Source: Acidobacteriota bacterium
Lineage (GTDB): Bacteria; Acidobacteriota; Thermoanaerobaculia; UBA5066
DNA: 52,904 bases
Direction: 5' to 3'
Assembly (NCBI GenBank): GCA_029567505.1
Contig: JAKPXO010000208.1
Span: 1 to 52,904 of the forward strand
Each line of letters opens with the position of its first letter. Positions within the stretch are counted from its first letter, which is position 1. Below are positions 22,551 to 31,190 of the stretch, in pieces. A program made the position numbers and the translations under genes. Below the pieces are notes generated by a model, which had not been told where the DNA came from, ran no database searches, and saw only the letters and a program-made list of their open reading frames with translations.

Positions 22551-24347
22551 GTGGACGCCTCCTACGAGATCACCGACGACCTGAAGCACGACGTCCTCGC
22601 CGCGACGGACATCGTCGCGCTGATCGGAGCCGTCACGGGCCTGAAGAAGGCCGGCAGCTCCTGGAAGGGGCTCTGCCCGTTCCACGGCGAGAAGACCCCC
22701 TCGTTCCACGTCCATCCCGACCGCGGCTTCTACTACTGCTTCGGGTGCGGCGCGAAGGGGGACGCGATCACCTTCGTCCGCGAGACCGAGAAGCTCGAGT
22801 TCCACGAGGCGGTGGCCTATCTCGCGCGTCGCGCCGGCATCCCGCTCCCGGTCCGCCGCAGCGGGACGCGGGCCGACCGGGCGAAGGAGAGCCGCGCGGC
22901 GGAGGCGCTCGTCGCCGCCGCGCGCTACTTCCGCGAGCAGCTCCCGAAGAGCCGCGCGGCGGTCGCCGTCCTCGAGGGGCGCGGCGTGCCGCGGGAAGAG
23001 TGGGAGGCGCTCGGATTCGGGGCGGCGCCGGACGCCTGGGACGGGCTCCTGCGCACCCTCTCGGGGAGCTTCACGGAGGAAGTCCTCCTCGAGGCCGGAC
23101 TTCTCCAGAAGAACGCCGACACGGGTCGTGTCTACGACCGATTCCGCAACCGCCTGACGCTCGAGATCCGGGACGGGCGCGGGGAGGTCCTGGCGTTCGG
23201 AGGCCGCGCGCTCGGCGACGATCCGGCCAAGTACATCAACAGCCCCGAGACGTCGCGCTTCACGAAGGGGCGCGTCCTCTACGGCCTCGACCGGGCGAGG
23301 GAGGGGGCTCGGAAGAGCGAGAGGCTCGTCCTCTGCGAGGGCTACTTCGACCGGATCGCGTTCGAGAGGGCCGGCGTCCCGTGGGCCGTCGCCTCGATGG
23401 GAACGGCCCTCACCACGACCCAGGCCGACCTCCTGGCCCGGCACGTCCCCGCCGTCGTCGTCGCCTACGACGGCGATGCCGCCGGCCTCGCCGCCGCCTG
23501 GAAGGCCTTCCCCCTCCTCGTCGAACGGGGCGTCCGCGTCTTCCACGTCTCCTTCCCCGACGGGCACGACCCGGATTCGTTCCTGCGCGCCCACGGCCCG
23601 GACGCCCTCCGGGCGACGGTCGAGTCGGCGAGGCCGATCCTCGACGTCCTCGCCTCGTCGATCCAGCCCGCCTCCGGCGATGCGGCGGAGCGAGCGGCAC
23701 GGATCAACGAGGCGAAGGCGATCCTCTCCGTCGCCCCCGACCGGGTCCTCCGGCACGAGCTCCTCGCGGCCTTCTCGCGCGCGAGCGGCGTGCCTCTCGA
23801 CCTGCTCCACGACAGGAGCCGCCGGACGCCGCTCCGCCCGCAGGCCGCGACAAGCCCGTCGGTCGCCCGGCCAGTTCCGGAGGCCGAGGAGCGTGTCCTC
23901 GAGTCGCTCCTTTCGACCTGGCCGGCCGGAGCGGAGATCGTCCCCCGCCTCCCGATCGAGCTCTTCTCGCACCCGGACGTCCGGGAGGTCGCCGAGAAGC
24001 TCAAGTCACTGGCTCCGGAGGCGGATGCCCTTGATTTTTCCGAACTTCAATCCCATCTTGGAGGCGGCGCGGGAGCGCTGGTGGCCCGACTCCTCCTATC
24101 GGACTCCCGGCAAATGGACGCGAACCCCGCAGCCCCCGACCTGGAGAAGCTACGCAAGCCACTCCTCCAGCTGAAGATAAGACGACTCGAGGAGCGAGGA
24201 GTCGAACTGCAGCCGTTGATCGCACAGGCCGAGGCCCGGCATGACCGGGACGGCCGGACGGCCCTTCTCGCCGAGAAGCAGAAGCTCTCCGAGGAGGTGC
24301 GTCGTATGAAGCAGGAGCTACGCCGCCCGGACGAAGGTCGGGGCTGA
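22551..24347 (+). CDS. dnaG: DNA primase
   Basis: A 598-residue enzyme that makes RNA primers at the replication fork. The CHC2 zinc-binding domain has Cys42, His45, Cys63 and Cys66 in [12 protein letters not shown] and YYCFGCG. The TOPRIM domain (about 255-335) shows [13 protein letters not shown] and [11 protein letters not shown], with the metal-binding acidic residues. The C-terminal helicase-binding region (about 440-598) is helical and less conserved. The start is GTG at 22551, 8 nt after GAGAG. A 92-bp gap after mutS2 holds only GC-rich sequence. The stop is 11 bp before rpoD, keeping the dnaG-rpoD coupling known from many bacteria. Confidence 0.95.
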   Translation: MDASYEITDDLKHDVLAATDIVALIGAVTGLKKAGSSWKGLCPFHGEKTPSFHVHPDRGFYYCFGCGAKGDAITFVRETEKLEFHEAVAYLARRAGIPLPVRRSGTRADRAKESRAAEALVAAARYFREQLPKSRAAVAVLEGRGVPREEWEALGFGAAPDAWDGLLRTLSGSFTEEVLLEAGLLQKNADTGRVYDRFRNRLTLEIRDGRGEVLAFGGRALGDDPAKYINSPETSRFTKGRVLYGLDRAREGARKSERLVLCEGYFDRIAFERAGVPWAVASMGTALTTTQADLLARHVPAVVVAYDGDAAGLAAAWKAFPLLVERGVRVFHVSFPDGHDPDSFLRAHGPDALRATVESARPILDVLASSIQPASGDAAERAARINEAKAILSVAPDRVLRHELLAAFSRASGVPLDLLHDRSRRTPLRPQAATSPSVARPVPEAEERVLESLLSTWPAGAEIVPRLPIELFSHPDVREVAEKLKSLAPEADALDFSELQSHLGGGAGALVARLLLSDSRQMDANPAAPDLEKLRKPLLQLKIRRLEERGVELQPLIAQAEARHDRDGRTALLAEKQKLSEEVRRMKQELRRPDEGRG

Positions 24348-24358
24348 TTGGGGATGAC

Positions 24359-26080
24359 GTGACGGTCGAAGAAAAGCACCCGGAGCTGCGCGGGCTGATC
24401 GCCCTCGGGAAGGAGCGGGGATACCTGCTCTATGACGAGATCTTCCAGGCACTTCCCGAGGAGATCTCGAATACCCCCGACGAGCTGGACGACGTCTACA
24501 TACGGCTCGGGGACTTCGGGATCGAGATCGTCGACGTCCCCGAGAAGGCGACGCCGAAGAAGGAAGGGGCCGCGCACACCGAGGCGGTCCTCCCGGACCT
24601 GACGACCGTCGAGAAGACGAACGACCCCGTCCGGATGTACCTCCGCGAGATGGGGACCGTGAAGCTCCTCGACCGCGAGGGCGAGGTCGAGATCGCCCGG
24701 CGGATCGAGAGAGGCGAGGCCCGGATCTACCAGGCCCTCTCCACGAACCGGATCGTCCTCGAGGAGATCCTCCGGATCGTCGAGGCGGCCAAGAAGGACA
24801 AGAACGTCGCGCGCGGATTCCTCGAGTTCGCGGCGGCGGCCCTCGAGGACTCCGAGGAGGTCGACCCGCGGACGGCGAAGCGGATCGAGGAGGTCCTCGG
24901 CCACTTCAAGAAGATCGCCAAGCTCGACGGCGAGCTCCGGAAGCTCCAGGAGAAGAAGAAGGCCGCGAAGGCCGCGAAGAAGCCGGCGAAGGCATCCGCG
25001 AAGAAGGCGGCTGCGGCGAAGCCGCAGCCGGCGGTCGACCCGACCGTCGACCGCCGGATCTCCGAGATCGCCCGGCTGATCCACGCCATCGACTTCACGC
25101 CGGCGACGCTCCAGCGGATGATCAACATCCTCCGCGACATCGACCGGCAGTTCGCGATGCCGGAGGCCCAGATCCGGCAGGACCTCGCCAACCTGAAGAA
25201 GGAGAAGAACGAGGTCCGGATCGACTTCTACAAGCGCCGCGTCGCCAAGTACCGCGTGCTGCTCAAGGAGCTCGAGGAGAAGTACGGCGTCTCGCACGAC
25301 GAGATCAAGAAGACGCTCCGGCAGATCCGGGAGGGCGAGGAGGAGGCCGACCGGGCCAAGCAGGAGCTCATCGTCGCGAACCTGCGCCTCGTCGTCTCCA
25401 TCGCGAAGAAGTACACGAACCGCGGCCTGCAGTTCCTCGACCTGATCCAGGAGGGGAACATCGGCCTCATGAAGGCGGTCGAGAAGTTCGAGTACCGCCG
25501 CGGCTATAAGTTCTCCACGTACGCGACGTGGTGGATCCGCCAGGCGATCACCCGCGCGATCGCCGATCAGGCCCGGACGATCCGGATCCCGGTCCACATG
25601 ATCGAGACGATCAACAAGCTCACGCGGACGCAGCGCTCGCTCGTCCAGGAGCTCGGGCGCGAGCCGACCGCGGAAGAGATCGCCAAGCGGATGGACATGC
25701 CGGCGTCCAAGGTCTGCAAGATCATGAAGATCGCACAGGAGCCGATCTCCCTCGAGACCCCGATCGGGGAGGAGGAGGACAGCCACCTCGGCGACTTCAT
25801 CGAGGACCGCAACGTCGTCTCCCCGATCGACGCCGTCATCGTGGCGAACCTCCGCGACCAGACGCGCCGGACGCTCAAGACGCTCACTCCGCGCGAGGAG
25901 CAGGTCCTCCGGATGCGGTTCGGCGTCGGCGACGGGGCCGAGCACACGCTCGAGGAAGTGGGCAAGAGCTTCAACGTCACCCGCGAGCGGATCCGCCAGA
26001 TCGAGTCGAAGGCGCTCCGGAAGCTCCGGCACCCGTCCCGCGCCAAGAAGCTCCGGCCGTTCATCGACGTGAACGTCTAG
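24359..26080 (+). CDS. rpoD: primary RNA polymerase sigma factor (sigma-70)
   Basis: A 573-residue housekeeping sigma factor. Region 1.1 is at about 5-60 and region 1.2 at about 85-120 ([22 protein letters not shown]). A non-conserved segment with a Lys/Ala-rich tract (about 199-225) follows. Region 2 (about 335-410) contains [20 protein letters not shown], and [37 protein letters not shown] in pieces. Region 3 follows, then region 4 (about 505-573) with [13 protein letters not shown] and the helix-turn-helix [20 protein letters not shown]. All promoter-contact regions are intact, which fits the TATAAT and TTGACG boxes seen here. The start is GTG. It is the last gene of the operon, followed at once by a 12-bp hairpin. 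Confidence 0.96.
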   Translation: MTVEEKHPELRGLIALGKERGYLLYDEIFQALPEEISNTPDELDDVYIRLGDFGIEIVDVPEKATPKKEGAAHTEAVLPDLTTVEKTNDPVRMYLREMGTVKLLDREGEVEIARRIERGEARIYQALSTNRIVLEEILRIVEAAKKDKNVARGFLEFAAAALEDSEEVDPRTAKRIEEVLGHFKKIAKLDGELRKLQEKKKAAKAAKKPAKASAKKAAAAKPQPAVDPTVDRRISEIARLIHAIDFTPATLQRMINILRDIDRQFAMPEAQIRQDLANLKKEKNEVRIDFYKRRVAKYRVLLKELEEKYGVSHDEIKKTLRQIREGEEEADRAKQELIVANLRLVVSIAKKYTNRGLQFLDLIQEGNIGLMKAVEKFEYRRGYKFSTYATWWIRQAITRAIADQARTIRIPVHMIETINKLTRTQRSLVQELGREPTAEEIAKRMDMPASKVCKIMKIAQEPISLETPIGEEEDSHLGDFIEDRNVVSPIDAVIVANLRDQTRRTLKTLTPREEQVLRMRFGVGDGAEHTLEEVGKSFNVTRERIRQIESKALRKLRHPSRAKKLRPFIDVNV

Positions 26081-26086
26081 TTTTCG

Positions 26087-26116
26087 GTGGGGGACCCGTT
26101 CCGCCGGGTCCCCCAC
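26087..26116 (+). terminator. GC hairpin after rpoD, same family as the one after nrdJ
   Basis: GTGGGGGACCCG, loop TTCCGC, CGGGTCCCCCAC: a perfect 12-bp stem starting 6 bp after the rpoD stop. It probably ends the macromolecular-synthesis operon, although there is no T-run after it. Confidence 0.6.
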
Positions 26117-26335
26117 ACCCCTCCGCGCGGAGCGGCAGCTCGCTTCGCTCGCGCTGATGGACGGGGGGCCCGTTCCGCCGGGTCCGGCGATCTCTAGTCG
26201 GGGGAGGCGCGAACCGCCTCCCCCGCGCCCCCTCGGTCCCCCCCTCCGCGCGGAGCTGAAGCTCGCTGCGCTCGCGCGCGATGAAGGGGGACCCGGACCG
26301 CCGCGTCCGGGTAAGCCGTCGACGAACCCCGTCCT
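26117..26335. repeat. cluster of related palindromic repeats
   Basis: The stretch between rpoD and the toxin-antitoxin pair holds no gene. The module CCCCTCCGCGCGGAGC..AGCTCGCTkCGCTCGCG occurs at about 26118-26152 and again at about 26244-26279. Each copy is followed by a GGGG..CCCG-type hairpin (26162-26185 and 26286-26312). A separate 10-bp hairpin GGGGGAGGCG/CGCCTCCCCC is at 26200-26224. It looks like a decaying array of REP-like units. Confidence 0.6.
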
Positions 26336-26480
26336 TCCCGCCGGAGCCGCCCGGGGGCGTCCCCCGTTCCACGGCGCCGAGATGCGCCGTGTCGTGCTCC
26401 GTTTTGGGCGTGCTCCCCGGCGCGCTCTCGCAAGCCGCAGCGGCGTAGAACGCAGAGTGGGGGTCAGAGCCCACTCGCCC
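26336..26480 (+). repeat. direct repeat copy A, left of the toxin-antitoxin pair
   Basis: The copy begins TCCCGCCGGAGCCGCCCGGG, runs through CGTTCCACGGCGCCG and ends in GTAGAACGCAGAGTGGGGGT followed by CAGAGCCCACTCGCC. Copy B at 27081-27217 matches it at both ends, with a diverged middle. It contains inner palindromes (GGGGGCGTCCCCC, GGCGC..GCGCC). Confidence 0.7.
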
Positions 26481-26526
26481 GGCCGCGCTGCTGCTGCCGC
26501 GGGGGAAGACCGATGGACGCGAGCGA

Positions 26527-26532
26527 TAGAAT
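26527..26532 (+). promoter_or_regulatory. -10 element TAGAAT of the toxin-antitoxin operon
   Basis: TAGAAT ends exactly 7 nt before the GTG at 26540. This favours that GTG as the antitoxin start and a leaderless mRNA. Confidence 0.5.
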
Positions 26533-26539
26533 GGAGAGC

Positions 26540-26767
26540 GTGACGAGAGAAGACCTCCTCTCCGAAGCCCTGAAGCTCCCGCTCAAGGAGCGCGCCGACC
26601 TGGCCGGCGAGCTCCTGAAGAGCCTTGAGGAGCTCACCGAAGCCGAGCACAAGGAGCTGTGGCTCGACGTGGCCGAGCGCCGTCTCCAGGAGATGCGCGA
26701 CGGCAAGGTGAGGGAGATCCCGGCGGAGGAGGTTTTCGCGCGTGGGCGAGAGCGCCGAGCCTCGTAA
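26540..26767 (+). CDS. antitoxin of an addiction module (PF09720-like)
   Basis: About 75 residues: VTREDLLSEALKLPLKERADLAGELLKSLEE, given here in overlapping pieces of a helical N-terminal motif 'EAL.LP..ERA.LA..LL.SL', then a Trp-containing helix and a charged tail. This is the signature of the small 'putative addiction module component' antitoxins, which pair with RelE/ParE toxins, and such a toxin follows with a 26-bp overlap. In-frame ATGs at 26513 (with GGGGAAG upstream) and 26531 would add 9 or 3 residues. I prefer the GTG because a TAGAAT box lies 7 nt before it, as in other genes here. The pair is bounded by direct repeats. Confidence 0.8.
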   Translation: MTREDLLSEALKLPLKERADLAGELLKSLEELTEAEHKELWLDVAERRLQEMRDGKVREIPAEEVFARGRERRAS

Positions 26768-27059
26768 AGCCGTCTTCCATCCGGAAGCCGAGGCCGAGTA
26801 CCTTGAGGCGCTCGAGTACTACGAGCGGGAGGCGCCGGCCGTTGTCGAGGCTTTCCGGGCCGAGGTCATGCGAACCGTGGCCTTCATCGAGCAGTTTCCG
26901 GAGGCGGCGCCAGTCGAGCGCGGCAGCGTCCGCTGCAAGCTCCTGAAGCGCTTCGAATACGAGATCTACTACGCGGTGGAGCCGGACCGCTTCCGGATCC
27001 TGGCCGTGACTCACCAGAAGCGCCGGCCCGGGTACTGGGTGGACCGCCTGACCCCGTAG
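26742..27059 (+). CDS. RelE/ParE family toxin
   Basis: A 105-residue basic protein with the RelE/ParE fold. VFHPEAEAEYLEALEYYER (about 11-29) gives the first strand and helix with the family's Ala/Glu pattern. FIEQFPEAAP follows in the second helix. The C-terminal strands read YEIYYAVEPDRFRILAVTHQKRRPGYWVDRL, split here into IYYAVEPDRFRILAV and THQKRRPGYW. ParE members poison gyrase and RelE members cut ribosome-bound mRNA; the sequence resembles the plasmid-stabilisation ParE group more, but the target is not certain. The start is GTG at 26742, overlapping the antitoxin by 26 bp, so expression is coupled. Confidence 0.85.
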   Translation: MGESAEPRKAVFHPEAEAEYLEALEYYEREAPAVVEAFRAEVMRTVAFIEQFPEAAPVERGSVRCKLLKRFEYEIYYAVEPDRFRILAVTHQKRRPGYWVDRLTP

Positions 27060-27080
27060 CCGCTCCTTTCTCTTAGCCGC

Positions 27081-27217
27081 TCCCGCCGCAGCCGCCGGGG
27101 GCGCCCCCGTTCCACGGCGCCCGCAGGCGCCGTGTCGTGCCCCACTCTCGGCGTGCTTCTCGCGTCGTGGCCGTCGTCGCGTAGAACGTAGAGTAGGGGT
27201 CAGACCCCATTCGCCGG
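27081..27217 (+). repeat. direct repeat copy B, right of the toxin-antitoxin pair
   Basis: It begins TCCCGCCGCAGCCGCC 22 bp after the toxin stop and continues CGTTCCACGGCGCC..GGCGCCGTGTCGTGC, then a variable part. It ends GTAGAACGTAGAGTAGGGGT plus CAGACCCCATTCGCC. Both ends match copy A in the same orientation, so the toxin-antitoxin pair lies between two direct repeats. Confidence 0.7.
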
Positions 27218-27251
27218 AGCGTCAGCGCAGCGGGACTTCAGCCGTTCCGGG

Positions 27252-27273
27252 GCCGATAACCGCGGTTATCGGC
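27252..27273. repeat. 22-bp perfect palindrome
   Basis: GCCGATAACCGCGGTTATCG followed by GC is a perfect inverted repeat with no central gap. It is more AT-rich than its surroundings. GCGTCAG (27219-27225) and CTGACGC (27282-27288) flank it as a second, wider inverted repeat. It could be an operator or a recombination site. No gene starts within 300 bp on either side. Confidence 0.7.
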
Positions 27274-27415
27274 AAGCGCCTCTGACGCCGCGCGGAGCGG
27301 AGGCGACCCTTCGCCGCAGCTACGCGCCGCGGCAGGGATGCGAGGCCCGTGACGGGCGGGGAAATTGGGGCCCCGCCCGGCGCGCGCCTCGCAGAGCGTC
27401 CGGCTCCACCGCCCC

Positions 27416-27475
27416 TCCCGCCGCAGCCGCCCGGGGGCGTCCCCCGTTCCACGGCGCCGAAGGCGCCGTGCGGGG
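27416..27475 (+). repeat. partial third copy (C) of the direct repeat
   Basis: TCCCGCCGCAGCCGCCCGGG, then GGCGTCCCCCGTTCCACGGC and GCCGAAGGCGCCGTG are nearly identical to copies A and B. The right end has diverged: at 27556-27590 a GTAGAGTG..AGTAGACCTGACCCCC string takes the place of the GTAGAGT.GGGGTCAG tail. The gene-free stretch 27060-27635 therefore holds copies B and C and the palindrome, and no gene that I can see. Confidence 0.65.
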
Positions 27476-27635
27476 CTCGGATCCGGTCGTGCTCTTCGCA
27501 GGGGGCGTGACGTGCGCGATGCTCGAGATCAAGCGCCGCCCGGCGCGGCTGATCTGTGTAGAGTGTAAAAAGTAGACCTGACCCCCATCGGTCACTCCGC
27601 TCCGGTCGTGCCCTTCGCCGACGAAATACACGATT

Positions 27636-28463
27636 TCACGCCTGGCACCGACCGGACCCTGACCCCGTCGGTCCCCGGGACAGTCCCAAGCTCCACCAGA
27701 CTTCTGCGCTCGCGAGACTCTGCGCCACAGCGGATGCCACAAAGGGAAACACCCGCTGATACTCATTCATGAAGAGCGAGACGTGTTCTTCCAGTTGTTC
27801 TCGCCTCTCTCGCGCCGGGAACCTCGTTCCGCTATAGAAGAAGACTGAGCCCAACGGCTCGTAGAAGCCTAGGTCTGTGATCTCAAGGTACCCGGAAAGG
27901 CATGTTCCAACCGAGTCCTTCTCGAAGACGATCTCCAGCGAATGCCCAGCAATCGACCCGCTGCATCGCCATGTCTTCTTGTCGTATCGGCGCCGCTTCA
28001 GATCGAATCCAAACTCGCCCATGACAGGCAGGACTCTCTCATCAAGGAGCTTGCCGACACCCGACAGCCGGACAACAGGAGCCCAGCGATCTCCGGTCTC
28101 CCACGCATAGGTCGCTCGCTCGAACTCCGCTATCTCCTTCGCATGCCGGACCCGAAACGCTGGTAGCAGGTCTGCGAAGTCGTGGCGATCGCCCAAGGAG
28201 AGCTTTCTGTTGATAGCGAGCTCATCCTCGATCACGCTCTTCGCTTCGGCGTCCCCAGCGATAGCTCGATCGAGAAGGAATCGCTTCACCGGATCAAACA
28301 CCACCGTGACCCCTGACAGATACTCGAAAGGCGGCAGAAACCGCGCGATGGACTCCGTGAGTTCTACGAAGGGACGGTCCCTATCCGCGACGAATCGCGG
28401 CCACTCTTCCGTTCGCTCAAGCCGGCGAAGAGCTTCTGAGAGCCTAGAGCCGGTACTCATCAT
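27636..28463 (-). CDS. probable immunity protein for the RHS toxin
   Basis: A 275-residue soluble protein of no family I recognise. Its base composition is clearly less GC-rich than the housekeeping genes, with many A/T-ending codons, like the end of the RHS gene before it. It starts 15 bp after the RHS stop on the same strand, the position of immunity genes in polymorphic-toxin loci. Visible traits: an acidic N-terminal half with IEDELAINRKL, an aromatic-rich middle WETGDRWAPVVRLSG, and a strand-rich part GHSLEIVFEKDSVGTCLSG, then LEITDLGFYEPLGSVFFYSG. The C-terminus is Gly/Ser/Arg-rich and may be read-through into repeat sequence. No signal peptide or membrane segment. Immunity is inferred from position only. 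Confidence 0.6.
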   Translation of the reverse strand: MMSTGSRLSEALRRLERTEEWPRFVADRDRPFVELTESIARFLPPFEYLSGVTVVFDPVKRFLLDRAIAGDAEAKSVIEDELAINRKLSLGDRHDFADLLPAFRVRHAKEIAEFERATYAWETGDRWAPVVRLSGVGKLLDERVLPVMGEFGFDLKRRRYDKKTWRCSGSIAGHSLEIVFEKDSVGTCLSGYLEITDLGFYEPLGSVFFYSGTRFPARERREQLEEHVSLFMNEYQRVFPFVASAVAQSLASAEVWWSLGLSRGPTGSGSGRCQA

Positions 28464-28478
28464 CGGCAGTGATGATCC

Positions 28479-30716
28479 TCAGATACATCCTGGGGGCGGG
28501 CACGGATCCGGCGGTAGGAAGATCAGCGCCGCGGCTGCTGCGAGCAGTTGCCCCTGGGGAGTCGATTCGACGGTGAACATTGTTCCCGCGACGAGCGCGA
28601 GTTTCGTGATACCCAAGGCCGTAGCAGCCGCGCTCCTCTTCTCCTCCTTCTTCTTCCCGTTTACGACTAGGCGATAGAAGATCACCCCTGCAGCGTCGGC
28701 GAGTTGGGGCCGTGAGTATGCAGTCATCTTGAAGGAGGTTCCTGGGAGCCCAGGGATGACATCCAATTCGACAATCGGGTTTCCCGGGCTGGGCGCATTC
28801 AACCTCACTGAGTCCCCGGGGGCGGCAGGGTGCAGGGCAGAGAGGTACTTTCCTATCTGAATCCGGGCTCTGTCGAGCTTGGCCATCGCCCGCGGCCGAT
28901 CGACCGCCCCCACTGCGTCTGGATCCCACGTCGTCGGCTTGAGCTCCCAGACGGCGATGGAGTTTGTCAGGCGATCCCAGTGTGCCGCGTCGGGCTTCGT
29001 GTCTGGATTCATAGGCAACGGTCTCTTAGTCCTCCCGGCGATCGTCTTGACGGTCTTGTCGTACCAAGCCGTGTCGTCCTCCAGCCCCATGTAGGTGCCG
29101 TGCGTTGTCTTCACCCACTTCTGCCACACGTAGTGGGCGAGCGCGCCTGTCTGAAGACTGTAGACTGGCCCGTCGTCGGCTTCGTCAGGCATGAACTCCA
29201 GGCCGGTGGGATCTGAGCGTCGGGTCCACTGCCCACCCACGGTCTGGTATCTGTTCGACGAATCTATCGTCCCCGCCGGATCCTCCTGCCCGAATCTCCC
29301 GAGTTCCGGCCAGAGGGTGCGCGCGCGGAAGTCGTAGGCGTCGATCAGCCCGAGGTACTCGCGTCCCTGGAAGAGCCGATTCCAGCCGAAGGCGCTGGTG
29401 CTGCGGCTCGAGCCTGAGGGATCGAAGATCCGGAACTTCCCGTACCCCTCGTACGAGTACTTCTCGACGACGGCCCCGCTCGCATCCGTGAGGTGGGTAA
29501 CGTTCCCGAGTTCATCCTGGAGCGGATAGACGGCGGTCGGCGTGCCCGTGGCGTTCGGGTCCAGCTCGGCGAGGACGACCTCGTCGATGCCGCGGCCGTA
29601 GACGAAGCGCTGGAGGGGCGTCGTTCCGTCCTTCGGGAAGACCTCGAGGACTCTCTGGCCGCTCTGGACGACGTCCAGCTCGACCGTCGAGCCGCCGGAG
29701 GTGCGGACCTCGCGGACCCTCTGGCCGTCGGGGTCGTGGAAGGCCCGGTAGGCGCCGGCTCCCGTCGTCGCCGTCGCGAGACGGTTCTCGACGTCGTAGC
29801 GGAGGGTCGTCCCCGAGAAGGCCGTCAGGTTGCCGTTCGGGTCGTAGTTGAGGGTCTCGAAGGACGGTGAAGTCCCCCACTGCGTGTACTGGTTTCGGTT
29901 GTTGATGCCCGCGGCCGCCGCTTTCGGCTCGGCGACGATGGTGGCTCCGGCCTGCGTCCTCTCGCGCTTCTCGATGTTCAGGAGAGCGTCGAGGGTGTAA
30001 ACGTTCCGGATGTCGGGGGTCGCCACGGCCGGGGGCGCCGGAGGCGGCTCGGGAAGTCCGAGGCTCTCGCTCGTGATTCTCCCCGCCGAGTCGTAGGCGT
30101 AGGCGTCCTTTGTCCCGCGGTCGGAGCGGACGACGTCGAGCTTGAGGCCGCGGAGGTTGCGGGTGGCGTAGTCGAGGCCGAGGAGCGGCGCGGGGACCGA
30201 GGGATTCGACACGGTCAGCGTCTTCAGCCACGCCGCCGGGCCGTACGTCCTCTCCTCGACGAGGTTGTTGCCGAAGGTATTCCGCGTCTGGCGCCTCCCG
30301 GTGCCCTCGTAGCGTACGACGGCGAGTCCCTCGGGATCACGGACTTCCCGCAGCCTCCCGAGCGGGTCGGGCTCGAGAACGTACCGGCTCCCCGAGGGGT
30401 AGGTCAGCGCCATCTCTTGGCTCGCGAGGTCGTACTCGTGGCCGACCGTGCGGACGGGGCCGGCGCCGAGGCGGAGGGTCTCCCGCGTGAGGCGGTCGAG
30501 GGAGTCGAGCACGGCCGTGCCGGCCTGGTCGAAGCCGGACCCCGTGCTGGTCCAAGCAGTCGGCCGGCCGAGCGGGTCGAGAGTCTTCGCCTCATCGGCG
30601 GGGCCTTCGACGCCCGTGGCCTTTGCGATCGTCCGTCCGGTCAACCTGCCGGAATCGTCGTAGTCGTAGGTGACGACGGTGCCGTTGGGGTCCCGGACGG
30701 TGGAGCGGTTCCCCAT
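28479..30716 (-). CDS. RHS/YD-repeat protein, 5'-truncated, with PD-(D/E)XK-like C-terminal toxin
   Basis: From the only in-frame ATG this is 745 residues. It has YD repeats (VTYDYDDSGRLTG and similar) and the RHS-associated core near residues 425-500: FGWNRLFQGREYLGLIDAYD, then FRARTLWPELGRFGQEDPAG and DPTGLE. A variable tail of about 245 residues follows. The tail carries Asp576, Glu591-Leu-Lys593 (in VWELKP) and Gln620-x3-Tyr624. That spacing matches PD-(D/E)XK nucleases, so it is probably a DNA- or RNA-cutting toxin. A hydrophobic stretch lies near the end. The frame stays open and RHS-like upstream to about 31100 (further YD repeats) with no start codon before the tRNA. The gene therefore lacks its secretion end and may be an orphan rhs tip. 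GC drops in the tail. Confidence 0.75.
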   Translation of the reverse strand: MGNRSTVRDPNGTVVTYDYDDSGRLTGRTIAKATGVEGPADEAKTLDPLGRPTAWTSTGSGFDQAGTAVLDSLDRLTRETLRLGAGPVRTVGHEYDLASQEMALTYPSGSRYVLEPDPLGRLREVRDPEGLAVVRYEGTGRRQTRNTFGNNLVEERTYGPAAWLKTLTVSNPSVPAPLLGLDYATRNLRGLKLDVVRSDRGTKDAYAYDSAGRITSESLGLPEPPPAPPAVATPDIRNVYTLDALLNIEKRERTQAGATIVAEPKAAAAGINNRNQYTQWGTSPSFETLNYDPNGNLTAFSGTTLRYDVENRLATATTGAGAYRAFHDPDGQRVREVRTSGGSTVELDVVQSGQRVLEVFPKDGTTPLQRFVYGRGIDEVVLAELDPNATGTPTAVYPLQDELGNVTHLTDASGAVVEKYSYEGYGKFRIFDPSGSSRSTSAFGWNRLFQGREYLGLIDAYDFRARTLWPELGRFGQEDPAGTIDSSNRYQTVGGQWTRRSDPTGLEFMPDEADDGPVYSLQTGALAHYVWQKWVKTTHGTYMGLEDDTAWYDKTVKTIAGRTKRPLPMNPDTKPDAAHWDRLTNSIAVWELKPTTWDPDAVGAVDRPRAMAKLDRARIQIGKYLSALHPAAPGDSVRLNAPSPGNPIVELDVIPGLPGTSFKMTAYSRPQLADAAGVIFYRLVVNGKKKEEKRSAAATALGITKLALVAGTMFTVESTPQGQLLAAAAALIFLPPDPCPPPGCI

Positions 30717-31109
30717 GGAGTCGTACGTCGTCTTCCAGGTCGGGAGGGTCGGGCTGTCGCTCGTCTGGACGGGGTCGCCCCTCGTCTCGAAGGTCAGCCT
30801 TCCCTCGCTGTCATAGGCATAGGTCGTCTTGTTGCCGTTGGCATCGGTGAGGCGGACGAGGTTGCCGGCAAGGTCGTAGTCCCAGGTGGTGACGGCCCCG
30901 ACCGGATCGGTCTCCTTCGTCCTGCGGCCCGCCTGGTCGTACTGGGAGCGCGTCTCGCGGAGGAGGGGCGAGGCCGAGGGGCCCTTCTCGACGACTCTCT
31001 CGAGGCGCCCCTGCTCGTCGTAGACGCGCTCGGTGACGTACTCGTCGTAGGTGGCGCCGTTCTTCTCCCTGACGGTCGTCTTCCACCCGTTGAGGCCTCC
31101 CCCCGGGAA
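30717..31109 (-). pseudogene. upstream remnant of the RHS coding frame, no start codon
   Basis: In the same frame as the RHS protein, the complement reads on without a stop through further repeats (YDYDLAGNLVRLTDANGNKT in part, YAYDSEGRL, YDEQGRLERVV). I checked each codon from 30717 to 31211: there is no ATG, GTG or TTG, and the first stop lies inside the tRNA at 31209-31211. This is the missing 5' side of the gene, cut off next to the tRNA. Confidence 0.65.
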
Positions 31110-31171
31110 GATTCCGCCGGCTCCGTGCGTTTCGTTACAAGGCCGAAAGGGCTCCGTCCCGATCGGCGTGC

Positions 31172-31177
31172 TATGCT
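31172..31177 (+). promoter_or_regulatory. -10 element TATGCT of the tRNA gene
   Basis: TATGCT lies 13 nt before the first base of the tRNA, leaving a short leader for RNase P to remove. No clear -35 is seen. Confidence 0.5.
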
Positions 31178-31190
31178 GGGAATCGCAGGT

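Noticed and set aside
26117-26335. CRISPR array
   Set aside because: The repeats are few, unequal in spacing and palindromic across their length; no cas gene is present.
27081-27600. Integron attC sites around the toxin-antitoxin pair
   Set aside because: No RYYYAAC/GTTRRRY core pairs at the repeat ends and no integrase gene in the window; the GTTA in the 22-bp palindrome does not match the core site.
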